Shown one piece after another: positions 48,976 through 62,300 of a DNA stretch of 64,000 nt. Every line of letters begins with the position of its first letter. Within the stretch, counting starts at the first letter, position 1. The position numbers and the translations under genes are program-made. The notes under the pieces were generated by a model. That model was given only the letters and a program-made list of their open reading frames with translations, was not told where the DNA came from and did no database searches. Origin of the DNA: Dipetalonema caudispina (lineage: Eukaryota > Nematoda > Chromadorea > Rhabditida > Onchocercidae). The stretch lies in contig JABVXV010000109.1 of NCBI GenBank assembly GCA_013365325.1, positions 119,299-183,298 on the forward strand. Direction: 5' to 3'.

Positions 48976-51367
48976 TCATGAAGTAGTACGCGACACAGCA
49001 GATGCTGCTGTTGTAGTGGAATTGGCCTCTTTCCCTCTATAAGCTTCATTTTCAATGAATGCTCTCAGCCGATCAAGATACGCTGCATGCAATTCGACAT
49101 CGTTATGTCCTGCGCCAGGTACCCAAAGTGGTTCAACTGATGAAGGACAGTGTTCGTAAATGGATACACCGTGAGAAAAATCGATCACCTGCAAAAAAAG
49201 AAGCCCATGGCAAATAAAATTTTTCTAATGTTGCTCAGGAAACAGAAATAACCACTTGTAATTTCGGCGCTAACTACCCGATTATATAAATTAGTTATTA
49301 ATGGCATACTTAAAAATAATGTAGTCATAACTCATAGTGAATATAAAATGGAAGTCAGAAATATATATTCAGAGGGGTTTATGATCAAGAAAACACAGAA
49401 TGCAATAATAACTAACTTCGTCGTCAGTACCATGAATAACTAGCGTTGGGCAACGTACACGTGCTACTTTATCGATCGATGGGAACGCATCACAACACCA
49501 CGTCCGCTGTGTTCCAGGAAACGCCACACGCATTCCGGACATTAGCGGAGAATGCAAGATAAGTGCTGCTACGGAGCTTTCGGTACTAGCCAAATCCACA
49601 CTTGGAACAGTTCCTGAAGTGAGTAGAATTGAGCAAGAATGTCAAAAATGTGTAACGGCTTAGGATTCCATTTTACAACATATGGAAGATAGTTCAACTA
49701 GTTCTCGGACCTGTAGAAAGATTTAATCATACAAGACTTAAGAATTATGAATTTATTATTAGAAGTTTTAAAATAAAAAGAAGGAAGAAACAAAACATTG
49801 AATAATTAAGACCGCACCTACCTATTGACTGGCCATAAAGAATAATTTGATTTAAAGGCATCTGATATCTTGAACGTAGTGCTGCTAATGCTGCTGCGAT
49901 GTCAGCGTAGAGATTTTTTTCTGATGGCTTACCACTAGAACATCCATATCCTAGAAATACAGTGCACTACAGTAGGATTTCTGGATAAGGTTACCAAGAA
50001 TTTGTACAGTTGGAAGTGGTATAAGCATGTAAGTGAGATGACAAAATTATTTGACAGCTGATCTCACAAAAATTCATTTCGATAAATCACTTCGCAGCGC
50101 ATGTTGCATGCAACCCCATCAATTATCCCTCAAAACCGCATAGTTTTTAGAAACAAGAACAGATGTCTTTGCAAACAAAACCTAGAATATTACTTCGTCT
50201 GTTTAAGTAATTTTTCAAACTCAAACTTCATTAAGCATTTTTTCTAATTCCAGTCGATTAACGATGTTGACTGCTATTAGGTAAAAAATGAAATATTTTG
50301 ATACGTAAGCACACCGAGGCGTTTTTTCCAATCTATTAAAAATTTTTTGTATATCTAAAGTGAGAGCCAGTGAGCAAGAAATTGTAATTTCTTGATTTTC
50401 TTAAATAAAGCATTTATAAAGCAACATGTACCCGAATAATCATAGCTAAAAACATTGCAACCGAGACGAAAACCAAGTCCATAGTAAAAGCTGCACATTT
50501 GTCCGAGGTCAACCGCGTTGCCATGTGAAAACAACAAAGTGAAACGAGCATCGCCACATGGTTTGACATACATACAAACAATGTCATTTCTGAAATTTAT
50601 TTCATTGAACCTTTCAAACCGGTTAACTAAATTTGTATTATACAGTCCATAAAGTTACTATTTGGAAGACACTACATTACATAACAATACAGAATCGTAG
50701 AAGTTAAGGAAGTGAATGGCTATCACTAGTCCTTATCCTTTCTTTGCTTCATTTCTGTGAAACAAAATAACGGAAATTATTTTGAAGTGATGATTAAAAT
50801 CTCAAGCAAAGAATATTTAAAATTACCTTCTTCGTGTCCGAGTATGAAAGACATCGATGTTGCGGAGTTCATCGTAGCCATGCGGCCAATCTGCCCGTCC
50901 TTCCACTAGTTCCAGTGAAGTGCTGAAGTGGGAGTACCATAGAGGAAATGTCACCAACATCATGATGAAGATTTTAAGGAAGCTTTTAAAAAAAAAAACT
51001 GTGATTATAAGAAAGCACACAGCTTGCTCCGCCACGGAACTTTAACGTTATGTCTATCCTACCTTCGTTATGCAGTGATCACGTGTTCAACACAATCGTC
51101 GACCGAGGAAACATTTTGCCAGAAACAATGATCCACATATTTTAAAAAGAAAAATTCAAAAGAAAATAATACTCACAGTTGGGAATCGTGTTTCACAATG
51201 CGATAGCTTGCTTCGGGTGGCATAAAGGCTAGTTTGGAGACAATTGAGGAAGGCAACGGAGGACAACAAAAAAGGCAACATAAATCTTTCACGGATACTC
51301 GGCCACCACCACCACTCTGAGAAGCTAATTGTGTCGTCATTGTGGTGACCTCAACAGCTGACTGCAT
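48976..51367 (-). CDS. ABHD17: ABHD17-family alpha/beta hydrolase (protein depalmitoylase)
   Basis: Six exons: 51177-51367, 50827-50922, 50432-50589, 49822-49950, 49417-49613, 48976-49188. All phases fit; the sum is 984 nt (327 aa), close to the family's usual 290-330. The N-terminus carries the family's cysteine cluster CCLFCCPP (Cys 30, 31, 34, 35), which is palmitoylated in homologues and tethers the enzyme to membranes. The hydrolase fold shows [23 protein letters not shown], the nucleophile elbow GQSIGTVP (Ser about 190), HGTDDEVIDFSHG with the acidic residue (Asp about 256), and GAGHND with the catalytic His (about 285). Homologues remove palmitate from membrane-anchored signalling proteins such as Ras family members. 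A second in-frame Met at residue 10 is also possible. Neighbours give no operon evidence. Confidence 0.95.
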
Positions 51368-51434
51368 TGCCAGAGCAACAACAACAACAAAGGATAGTAG
51401 GGTCTAGTAAACCACGGTCATTCGAAATGAGAGA

Positions 51435-51441
51435 TCTGCAA
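51435..51441 (-). promoter_or_regulatory. Splice acceptor in the ABHD17 5' UTR (possible SL site)
   Basis: On the minus strand TTTTGCAG ends at 51436, 68 nt upstream of the ATG at 51367. No coding exon is visible upstream, so this is either a spliced-leader acceptor or the end of a 5' UTR intron. Confidence 0.4.
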
Positions 51442-52246
51442 AAGAAAAGATGAAATTGTACAATATATTTTAATTAATCCTGACGGATTTCTGAATGTTA
51501 AGAGATTTATCGACAAAGAAATTCATTTAATTCTTTACCGTTATGTTTCATTCGTAAGTTGCTTAAAGGAGAAATATGAAAAAGAAAAAAAAGAAAACCA
51601 GGATGATTTTAAAGTGTTACCATGGATGAACAAAATCTTTTGCCATTAAACAGTAAAACAAAGATGTGTAGTTCTGTTCTAGTTTAAAGTCTAAAGCTAA
51701 TTACAGTCACGAAAATTCTTAACATAAATTTTCACTCAGAAACTAAACTTTTTAATGTCGTAAATTTCACAAACTATTGCATTGAGATTTGTTAGCTCAA
51801 TTGATTGTAAGTAGATTACAATCTAGCAGTAAAGTATCCCTACTTTTGAATTATACAAATGAGTGATAATATTAGCAAAGTAATATCAGAATATAGTGGA
51901 TATTATAAAAAGATAGTAGCAATGGGTACAATTAAAAGTAGTGGAGAGAGAAACAAACATTTGAAGAGTTTTATTCTAAAAATTTTATTTCTAAAATATT
52001 CTAAAAATACCAAACCCTCCCCCGTCCTGCCCCACCAGTAATAATAAATAATAAGGCCTTCATCCCTGTGACACACATCATTCACCAAAAATGATATTCT
52101 GATAAATTGCAAAGTTCGTCCTCTTCTCCATTGGTAGCAATATTCGTCGTAGCAAAATTCATGCACAAAATGACGTGATATGATAATGTGAATAATTAAT
52201 ACATCTTTCTCTCTTAACGTTGTAATTTAATGTTGTGTTACGTGAG

Positions 52247-52353
52247 GATAGCTTATCTTACGTTAATTCACAATAACACCAATTAATTAATTTTGGAACG
52301 TTAATTCATACCTCAAAAGGTCATCTGAATAGCTTATCTTGTGGTTAAGATAG
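52247..52353. promoter_or_regulatory. Cluster of GATA-factor type motifs
   Basis: GATAGCTTATC at 52247-52257 is two GATA cores in opposite orientation. AATAGCTTATC repeats most of it at 52328-52338, and AGATAG follows at 52348-52353. Four cores lie within about 107 bp, roughly 0.9-1.0 kb upstream of the ABHD17 ATG. Function is inferred from motif clustering only. Confidence 0.3.
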
Positions 52354-53425
52354 GTGTTAATTGTCTCGAAGGGATCGTCTAGAGAATTCATCCCGAGAAC
52401 TAAGCAATTGAAACGGGGAATGGAATATACTACTTGCTGCGATCGTTACTGTCTTTTATATTCTTCTCTTTCCCGCTCAGTTATTTGCTTCCTGACTTCG
52501 GAAAATAATATATTGTATAAGGTAGTAGTTTAATTAGATCATTTCATGTTAATGAAATGAACCAAGCAACTGAATACGATAGGAAAAGATTAAAAATTTT
52601 TCGGGATAATCTCAGTAGGTAAAAAAGGAAGTAGTCTTTTCCATTCCTTCATTCTGTTATTTTTTTCATGATTAGAATTCTTTCAATAATATTCTGAGGG
52701 TGCTGCTAAAGTATTTCATCTAACGTGTTAATTTCATTTCATAAAATTTTTCATTAATTTGTAGTTAATGCTAAAAGAATTTGGAAGTTTGGAACTCTTT
52801 AAGCCTATTCTTCTGGAAGTTTGAAAGTGATCTGAAAGTTTCTTCTTCCGGTGATTTCTCTGAATTTCGTAAAACACCAATTTAATCATGGAGCTGTTCT
52901 GAATTTAAATGTAGAAAAATCATTTGACAAATTCATTTTATAAAATTATGTTCTAATCGAAGGCTACACAGATCTCCAGCAGATTAGATTTCTGTTTAAA
53001 TTCCAATGCGACAGATTACGGTACATCAATTGTGCAATAAACAATCAATCTGTTGTTAGCGATTCATCGAGAATTCAGGAAGAAGCGTATGGTGGCGCAC
53101 AAGTTCGATTTAAAAGCGGAAAATGTAAACAGAGGATGACGAAATACAACGTGAAATAGGTGACTCTTAATCAGGAAAAAAAAAATGATATTTTAGTAAA
53201 TTTTTAAACAAACCAAGGAGCATTTTATATAGTATGTTAATTTTTTAAAGAATTCAAAGAATAAATCATCATTAAAAGCAGAAATACGGAAGAACAAAAT
53301 TTAATAATTCATAGTTCAAGTTTAAATATGCGGTAGGATAAAAAACATATTTCCATGAACAGCAGGTGATACTTGTAGTTTGAATGTTTTTAAGGCTTTT
53401 TATGATGTCAGAAAGCCTTTAAAAT

Positions 53426-53428
<3 letters not shown>

Positions 53429-53458
<30 letters not shown>
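53429..53458. repeat. Poly-T tract
   Basis: A run of about 30 thymines followed by AAAAGC, intergenic. The matching AAAGCCTTTAAAATTC and AAAAGCTTTC sequences on either side give a little local symmetry but no clear element. Confidence 0.7.
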
Positions 53459-53463
<5 letters not shown>

Positions 53464-54241
53464 CTTTCTATATAGAAGAAAAGAAAAATCCACACACTAA
53501 GTGATGTGCTGTAATTTTTTTTTTCAATATTATTAAATTTTTTGTTCTTCACTCTATCATTTCTCTCAACGTATGATAAATGAAATCTCATCCTTTCTCT
53601 TGGACATTTTGATTGTAATAATCGAGCCGGTTATAAAGATTTGAATAGAACAATGAAATTGAAAAGCTTTGAAAAAGTTCAATTAAATGACGTAAGAAGA
53701 CATACAATATTTAAAAATGTATTCTTTAGCGAAAGCTTTAAAGCATTACATCTTGTTGGAATTTTCAATAATTTCCGCACTTTGCTATTGATGAATGACA
53801 AGGAATAAAACTAAAGCTAGAAATGATGACGAATGTACTTAGATAATTGATTAAAAATGTACTGTACTTATCAACTAGTAGTGTATTATTGAACCCTGAA
53901 AACTGTACAAGGTCAAAGTAATAGCTGTGATGATCTCTTGCAGGATTAAATAAATTAAGATTAATTGTAAGCCGGAAGCAGAGGTCAGTCTGTAAGCAAA
54001 TGTCTCGTAATGGAACTCATTCTTAATTAAGGAAGATACAGTCAATAACTTGATGACTTAATACAGCGAGCAATCTTTTTTCTTCGTTCACTTTACTGGT
54101 ATCTTTATGGTCAGTTGAACAATGAAATCACTCAAGAGAGTGCAGAATTAAGGTCAAAAGGTGAAACTTATTTATTGTACTACACACCATTGAAGTGAAT
54201 TAATAAAACGTTAATTAAATGAGGCAAATGTTTCAGTTTAT

Positions 54242-57200
54242 TTATTTAGAGACCAAAGGTGCAATAGGAGCTGTGCCAGCAATATTTGTATTATGAACAA
54301 TAAAATCAAACTGATTCCGGGTAAGTGGCAATTGTGTGTCAGTGTTTGAAAGTGGAACCGGTAATACAGAATCTAAGTGTTTCATAGTTTCATCATTTAA
54401 ATTTCGACCAAATAAACCTTTCGATTCACCCACAAATTTTTTTCGTAATTCGTTCGAGAATAAAGAGAGGAGAGAATTGAATTGACCATTATGAGGGAAG
54501 AGTTGCATATCCTAAAATAGATGGGTAATTACTAGCATTGGAAGTGACATTTGTTAATTTGCATGATTTGGTAAACTTGTTTTAATTTATTGTATTAATT
54601 GAATTATTTAAATTTTGCAAAATGAAAATTTTTTACTGGTATGAAATGGGATGGTGCATTAATAGGCCTTATTGGTTCTTGATCAGCACCAGTTAATAAC
54701 TCTGCTGTTTTGGATTTCATTCCTTTTGAATTCATAAAATTCTTCAACAATTCCAAACTCTGGAAGAAGATGGGTAATAAAATTTTCATTTAGATAGATG
54801 TGAAAACTAATAAATATGACAATTTAACTGATGGAAAAAAATTAGTGGTGATTTAGAATCCATAAAAATTTCGCAAGAAATACGTTGCAATTGCCTCCGG
54901 TATGATTCCTAGTGATCCTGTAATTGATCAAGGGAAATTATACCTGTTCAGCATCAATTTGGCTGAATCCGAAATGTTGTGCAAGTCGCTGGAGCTGCAT
55001 TTCCAAAACGGGTTGTCCACCAATTTGTGATAGCAGCGAATTTAATTCTTTCATTACATTATGTTTTGTTGTGTCACTAGGCCTCATGTAGTGATTTATA
55101 ATAGGTCCTAAATTGTATATTTCAGTTTCAGGGAATTCACTGTTGATTCCATAAAAATTTCCAGAACAAATGACCACTTATCCATCCATTATTGATAGCT
55201 TAGATGTCAGATTGAAGTTAAACCAAAGAGTTTTAATTTAAGATGAAATATCTAACAATACGAAAATTAGCATTAATGAGGAATTACTTTCTGTGTAAGA
55301 CTTATTTGATGATGATCGAATAAAGGTAACAGTTCTTTGCTTAGGACCGTCATACTGTCGAAATGATAGTAGTGGAAGGGTAGGCTTGGTAGGACCATTT
55401 ATGAACCCAGATGAAAGTCCAGATTGATTCTTTAAATGTTTTCCGATTTTGTCGTTTGATGCTAGTGATTTCCGGATTTCTTTGACTTTCGGACGAGATA
55501 CTAAAGTATTATTCGAGCTTATCATTGGTGCAGTGAAAGATGTTCCACTGTAGAAATTCTTTGTTTGAATGATGTTATTGTTGAGTGCGTGAGCTGATTT
55601 GTTATCTTTATATCTCAGAATCATTGTCGTTGGTTTTATCTGTAAACAGTTTACTTTGTAATGACTAAATTGGCTTTTGTTTTACTTGTTAGATTTACCT
55701 GAATCCATTTTATTTACTACATTTCTCGAGAAATCTTCAAATTTAGACTTAAAATTTAACTTTTAGAAAGAATATACTGGTAACAACCTGATTTGTATGT
55801 AGTTGTTGAAGTGCGATCAGTCTTTCTGTATTGTTAAAACGGAGTTTGATAGAGTTTGGAGTACTTATACCTACAAGAAGTCTAAAAATATCATGATAAA
55901 TCAATGGTAGCAACAGAAACGATATAGAAAATTGTCCTTTTTTTTTTTTTTTTGAGAAATAAAAGTGCTTTTGTGAAAAGATGAAACTAAAATTAATATT
56001 GCTATCCTTCATCATTATTAAATTTCATCCATTTCAGGAAATGTTTAAATAAACAAAGTGACTCACCACAATTGATTTCATTTCCATCTTTATTCACAAG
56101 TTTAGTATCAGAAATAGTTATGAAATTATTAGGTGGAACTATTCCTTTCAACAACAATTGAATCGGTTGCTTGCTTGCTTTTATTGGAATTCGTAAACGA
56201 TACCATCCATCTCCATTATGCGATCCTTTTCGACTCCAAATCATCAACTTATTTCCCATATTTTCCAAAATAGTCAATAAAGCATTCTCACTAAAATGAA
56301 TTTTTCTCTTAAAACATTATTATCCTTTATCAGTGCTATTATCAATAATTATCAGCGAATATATTGTTTTACCTCATCCATACATCCATTTCAAAGAATG
56401 CATCAGCAGGAACCGAGAAGAAACCACTTTTTGCCTGGCTTTCACCTTCAGTATCCATAGCTATATTACCTTCTAATCGATGCCATGGAGCTTCCAACGT
56501 CCTGACATAAAAAATTTTAGACATTTACAAGAATAGAAAATTAGTTTAGTTTTACGAAATAGTGAAAAAAAAAAATAGGAACTAAGCTATACGAACTTCG
56601 ACTTAATAACCTTTTAAAATCTTAAGAAAGAATAATATACTTAATTACAACTGCTTCAATACAATCGATTGATTTCCAAACTTTTCGTTTCATTGTTATT
56701 TAACTTTAGAAAATACCATGCACATGTTGAATTGATGAATGTGCATTGAACAGGAAGACATGAAGCAGAAATTGCTTGTTTGTTCGATAAAATTTTTTTC
56801 GAAATCTCATTTCTCGAAATCTGAAGCAAAAATATCAGTTCGAGTGGTATACTATTGCAAGATGGCAAAATTTGTTGACTTTTGTTTACAATAAACGGAA
56901 GTATTGAATGACTAAAGTACTCAAGTCAATTTCTTTTTATCTGCCGATTAGAAATATAATTTTGAGCATTTTATTTAATGGTTATTATCTTAGGAAACAA
57001 ATATGGTAAATATGCCTTTTCCCAAACATATATATCTTGGTGGAGAAGAAAGAATAATATGCTTAATTACAATTGCTTCAATACAATCTAGGACTTGCGT
57101 GTATTTCTACTTTGTCGTATTTCTACCACGATAATTGATGGACATGAAGTTGGTTCGATCTTTTCATTTTAACAACTTTAATAATCCATTATCTCAAATC

Positions 57201-59329
57201 AAATTGTTCTAATTAAATTCAGGAAATGGATGAGGTTACTATTTTTAAATAATCTTGTTATATTTCTGCATAAAGATGACGAATGCGGTATTTTACTTGA
57301 ATCGTCCCTGATACGATATGCTAAAATATTCTTGTGTTAATCAGGAAATTTCTGATACTGTGACACATTGGAAGTTTTGAACATTTTTCAATAGGATATT
57401 AAATATTCTCGTGTTATTAATGATTGCCACGGAAGACGGAAGACATTTTCATTGTTTTTCATTGAAATTGGTTATTTAATGATTAGTTTATCGTTGCTAT
57501 GCTAGAAGCATTATTCAGACAGGAACATTTTACGAATTTACATGAATTTAATCTGAAGAGCATTAATTCTAATCCATAAACTGCATAAATTTAATTTGAA
57601 TAGTACTCACCCTAATTGGGCTCTAGAAATAAAAACTCAAAATTAAGCTGACATTATTTTTTTCCTACATTTAAGTTAACATTTTTTTCTGTTTTGTCGC
57701 TTTATGAGAGATTCTTCCAGTAATTTAAATTATTTAACCAACAATTATCTTATCAAATACTCTTTATTATTCAGATTTGAAGATACACTTGAAATAAATT
57801 CAAATTAAAACAGCATAAATTTTCAATTTTTTCCTTTTTTTTTTTTAATTGATCAGTGTTGCTCAGAAATTAGCCTACGAAAAGATATTGCTATTGATAA
57901 GAACATTTAAAAAATATTTAATTTTTTGTATAAAACTAAACCAATGATGCGAATGCTTTTGGAGGACTGTTGCTATATTCGATCTCGTCGATAGCCACAA
58001 TATCTGATGGCGTACGAATATTTCGTGCTCGAAATACAATCTGAAAAATTATTTTTATCATCTGTCTAATTCGGATCATTTCTAATTTTTATTTACTTCC
58101 ATATTAATTCAATCTATTCCCTAATCCTCCTCATATTCTGTACTACATCCTTCATCATTCAATTTTAAACAGATCAATTTAGCTTTTAGCAAGTCAGTAA
58201 TTTTTTTTTTTTTTAAATTCAACCTTATACGGTATTGATAAATTGTTAGAAAGAGTGATATTTTGTTTTATCCACCGCATTTCTTTGCCAACTGTATCGG
58301 GAGCTGTGTATGTACAAATAAAAGCATTTTGCTGTGCAACACATACCTTAAACGTATTTCAAATATCGATTAAAATATTTAAATTTGAGTATTTTCAAAC
58401 ATGTTGGAATTTTTATTAAAGCTAGAGTAATATTTATAGTATCACTGAAAAAACGACAAATTCGAAGAAATGTCAAATAACTTATGAAACTTTAACGTTT
58501 AAAACGAATAATTAAGCAATTGAATAAGTAAAATGAAGTGATTACTTACATCAAGTTTGGATATATTATTACTTTTCCAATAACTAAATGATAAGATTGC
58601 TTGGCGTTCATTATACTCTTCCACTTCAGCACTAATCAAATGTCCTTCAGCCAGTACCGCTATTCCGCCTTTCGCGTAAGCATAAAGACCATCCAAAATA
58701 AATTGACGATCGGTGGTATTTTTACTTTTCAAAAATTGATATGAAATTTAGAGGATATAAATTGAAAAGTTTGGATAAGTAGAAATGTAAACAATTGAAC
58801 ATTTTATTAACTTCTATTTGAAGAATGTGGAATGAATTGAAATGAATTGATTGGTACATTAACACCGATCAACCATAGATCAGAATCTGATCGCCATTCA
58901 CATAAAGTTCCGTCATCGAAGTTACACGACAGATTTGTTCGACGAATTTCAGCTTTGATGATTGATGTCATTACTTGAAAAAAATATGAGAATTAATGAA
59001 GGAATATTTTAAATTTCAAAATTCATCTTCAAGTTTTTTTCTTTTTTTTAAGAAGGAAGTTTTGCCTTGTAGAAAATGAATATGTCAAACTTTGAAATAA
59101 GAAAATTTTTTAAATTTTCTTATTTGGGAGATCTTGAAATCCTTTTTTGTAAGAGCTAAGTTAACAATTTTAAATTAAACTCAAGTTTTCAACTAAAATT
59201 TCTAAACAAGTCTTTAAAATTGAAAAAAATTTTAAATCTATCTGTGGATTTAAGAGTATGCAAGTGAAATCTGAACTTACCATGAAAAATAATGATGGAA
59301 GTGACAGAGAAAATTGAAGGGAACCTCAT
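54242..59329 (-). CDS. Secreted protein with two MAM-like domains
   Basis: Thirteen exons: 59281-59329, ~58874-58973, 58550-58724, 58224-58346, 57942-58040, 56705-56820, 56373-56501, 56067-56290, 55788-55870, 55288-55639, 54944-55176, 54637-54759, 54242-54511. They sum to 2076 nt (about 691 aa). The start gives a signal peptide (IFSVTSIIIFHVMTSIIKA). MAM-like domain 1 (about 30-180) has CNFDDGTLCEW, AILSFSYWKS, LDVCV, and the closing IVFRARN...DIVAIDEIEY. MAM-like domain 2 (about 195-345) starts CTFINSTCAWYF and continues through APWHRLEG and SFEMDVW-like strands to INCG. The C-terminal half (about 366-691) has no domain I recognise and no transmembrane helix. MAM domains mediate adhesion and protein assembly outside cells. 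Two acceptors, TTTGAAAAG (58725) and GGATAAG (55177), are atypical, so exons 3 and 11 may start slightly elsewhere. Confidence 0.8.
56624..57088. repeat. 43-bp direct repeat flanking an exon of the MAM gene
   Basis: The segments 56624-56666 and 57046-57088 match except for two transitions; both contain AAGAAAGAATAATAT and TGCTTCAATACAATC. They lie in the introns on either side of exon 56705-56820, which opens the second MAM-like domain, and start 422 bp apart. Confidence 0.85.
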
Positions 59330-62300
59330 TGGTAGTAAAACGATGAATCAACAATGATTGTTAGCTGTCAACAACATATCGTCGTATCATCTCGATGGAA
59401 ACGTACAATTTCAATCCCACTACTATATCCAATAAATAATAAAATAGGTCGTTGCAATATGCCTCCTGAAAGCACATAATGCTTAAAAATAAAAATTATT
59501 GGAAAAATGGTGGTGGTCAGTTAAAAATAATGGACATTTTTCTCAAAAACATATATAATGATTAAAAATATTGATTAAAAAATTCTCTGAATGCTCATAG
59601 ATTTCTAAGCAGCATTAAAAATATTCTTTCAGTAGTTTCAGCTATTTATTTCAGATTAAAGTTTTAATATTAACCAACTCCATTTGAAATCCACATCTGG
59701 ATTAATTTTTTAAAATGAATATTTTGTATTCTGGATTATAAATTTGTTTAAAAAAAAAAAAAAAAAAACAGGAATTCCTGTGGATCAGCCTGTTTTGAAG
59801 TATTAAACGGTTATTTTTCATTCATAGAATTTTTCGTTTCATAACTTTCTCTCATTTTAATTGATAGTGATATATTTCTTTCTCAAATATCAAATTCATT
59901 TAAGTTCAGATTTGTTTTACACTTGCAAATTTCAGAGTATTTCCATTTCCAAAACAACAACGATTTTTGAAAATATGACATAATTCTTTATCCGTTATAT
60001 TTGAAGAAGAATTTATCCTAATCTCTCTCATTCATAATTCTGGCAATCAGCTCTTTTTTGAAATTATTGAATTTTTCAATTACTAACTTAGCAAAACAGG
60101 ATAAGCACTTTGTACATTAGAAGTTTACACCTCTTCAACTTAATTCTAATTTCATATGGCACATTTTACTTAAGAATTGATTAGCGATTTCTCAATATTT
60201 ATGCATTTACTTCCCTTTCAGATTTCATGTAGAATGAAATAACTTAACTTAAAAATCGTTTCGTAATTTTTTTCTCCTTTTTATCAATTACTTCATTGTT
60301 TTTATTTTTCACATGCTAATTTTCAAAAATAATTTACTTATACCACAATAATTTGTCGCACATGTGAAATAGTAAAAAAATAATTGTGATAAAAAATAAT
60401 TCATATTAAATAAAATCTTTATCATTAATGGATGCTTAATTTTATGGTAATCTATTGTTTCAGAATGTTTCATTATTCATTCTTGAAAGAAACAATTTTT
60501 TTTTTTTTTTGTTTAATCTAAAATATGCATAAATGTTTTCTTTTTTTCCCGTATCTTTCCGGATTCAAAGAATTGGTAATAGCAAGTAGATGTTGTCCAA
60601 TATCGGCTTTTCTTGTACTTTTTTTCATCTTTTCTCTTTCTATCCTTCTTTTTCAAACTTTGGATTTCTAGTTAAAGTTGAAAAAAAAAAGTTTTAATCA
60701 GCGATGATTTTCATTCATCAATACTTCAAATTGAAACGAAATATTCAAATTTTCGCCATAATTGGGTTGTTGGAAGGGAAACGATCCAATGTGCTCATTT
60801 AACGATTCAAAATTGGCAACAACAGCATCAATCTTGGACAGTGACCACTAACAGTTACAGTTGTTATTCAATCGTAATCACATCATTGCGCCATAAAAAT
60901 CCGGTTCATAATTATTATTTCTCATCAGTGGAAATACTGCTCTCTAGATCCTAAGTTTTTGAAAAATTTCAAAAATCGATGAAATTCAAAATGCAACATA
61001 AAACTATTTATGCTTAAGTTAAAAATTTTAGGATTTTTAAGTAATTTAAAATCTTTGGAAACTTGTCAAAAATTTATTTTTTGTCTAACTCATAACTACC
61101 AATTTGTTGTGAAATCCTGAAGGTGGTTGATAAAACCAATTTTCATTTTAGTTTTTGAAAAATTTCTGAAAATAGACGATTTTAATGTGATCCAAATAAA
61201 ACATTCCAAAAGTTAACTTATTTTGACAAGCTAACAAATAGTGCAAATTTTGACTTATTTCAAACAAAATTATTTCTCGATAATTACTTTCACTTAATCT
61301 TTAGTCCTACTTCTTCTTTATATTGTTTAGGTATAATTTCATTATTAAAAGTATGTAAGAAATAAACCCCAATGAATCAAAATATGAAGTCATAAAAACA
61401 AATTATAACAAATTAATTTATGAGAAGAGAAATTCATTCTCGTAGAATATCCTTCTCAAAGATTGGAAGAATATTTTTCTATTTGTTGATACTGAAATTA
61501 CTCCGATATTTATTGGTATCATTGGTATTATTTTAAACGGCGTACATCAATTTTACTACTATATTGAAATTTCACAACACTGTTTTAATCCTCATTGGCA
61601 TCATTCCCATCACTACTAGAAACGTTGCTACTAACAACAAAGCTCTTTGAGCAAAGTGTTGAACATTTACAAAGTCTACGTAATAACTCTTGCTCAGTTC
61701 TAATTATGCTCCTAATTTAATGCTGTTGGTTTCATTTATATTTTTACCTGATACGGTGAAATTTTCCACCCTGATATTTTAAGATGTTATAGCGTTTCTT
61801 ATCACCTTACAATTAATGGAAAATTTATAAAACAGACTGAAAAATGAGAGCTTTTCAAAATAATTTATGCAATTTTATATCTTCAAATTTAGAAGTATTG
61901 AAAAGTTTGCTCTATCCATGTTTCTTATCACCAAGAAAATAAATTTGCATCATAGTAACGCTCAATTAACAAATTTAACATTGAAATTTTCTTTTTTTTT
62001 TTTTCGTTCATTTGAATATGTATAGCTTGAAATAACGAGAGGATCGTTAGATTCGTAAATGATCATCTGTCACATAAAAATTGTAAAACTTTCTGGAAAA
62101 AGAGTAATTATTGTCACAGAATCATATCGAATAGGGCATTAATTAAGCTGATTGTAATAAATAGAAGAAAGGAAAAAAAATATATTATTTAATTTTCACT
62201 TCATTTAATTTAATCTTTGATGACAAAATTTATTTAACTGAGTCTATCCATCAGTTTCTATAGTAAAAATAAAAGTCTTCAACTAATTTTTTTCCTACTG

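Larger units (their letters stand above)
51442..54241. other. Intergenic region upstream of ABHD17, with a GATA-site cluster
   Basis: About 2.8 kb between the ABHD17 start and the 3' end of the MAM-domain gene, both on the minus strand. It should hold the ABHD17 promoter and the MAM gene's 3' UTR (near 54000-54241). It includes GATA-type motifs at 52247-52353 and a long poly-T tract near 53429-53458. ORFs at 51859-52041 and 51903-52166 have no recognisable domain. Confidence 0.55.

Noticed and set aside
57942..58040. MAM gene ending at the TAG just after 57942 as a single-MAM protein
   Set aside because: The donor TTG-GTTTAG joins in phase to an exon that opens a second MAM-like domain, and all later exons continue in frame. 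A short isoform ending here remains possible.
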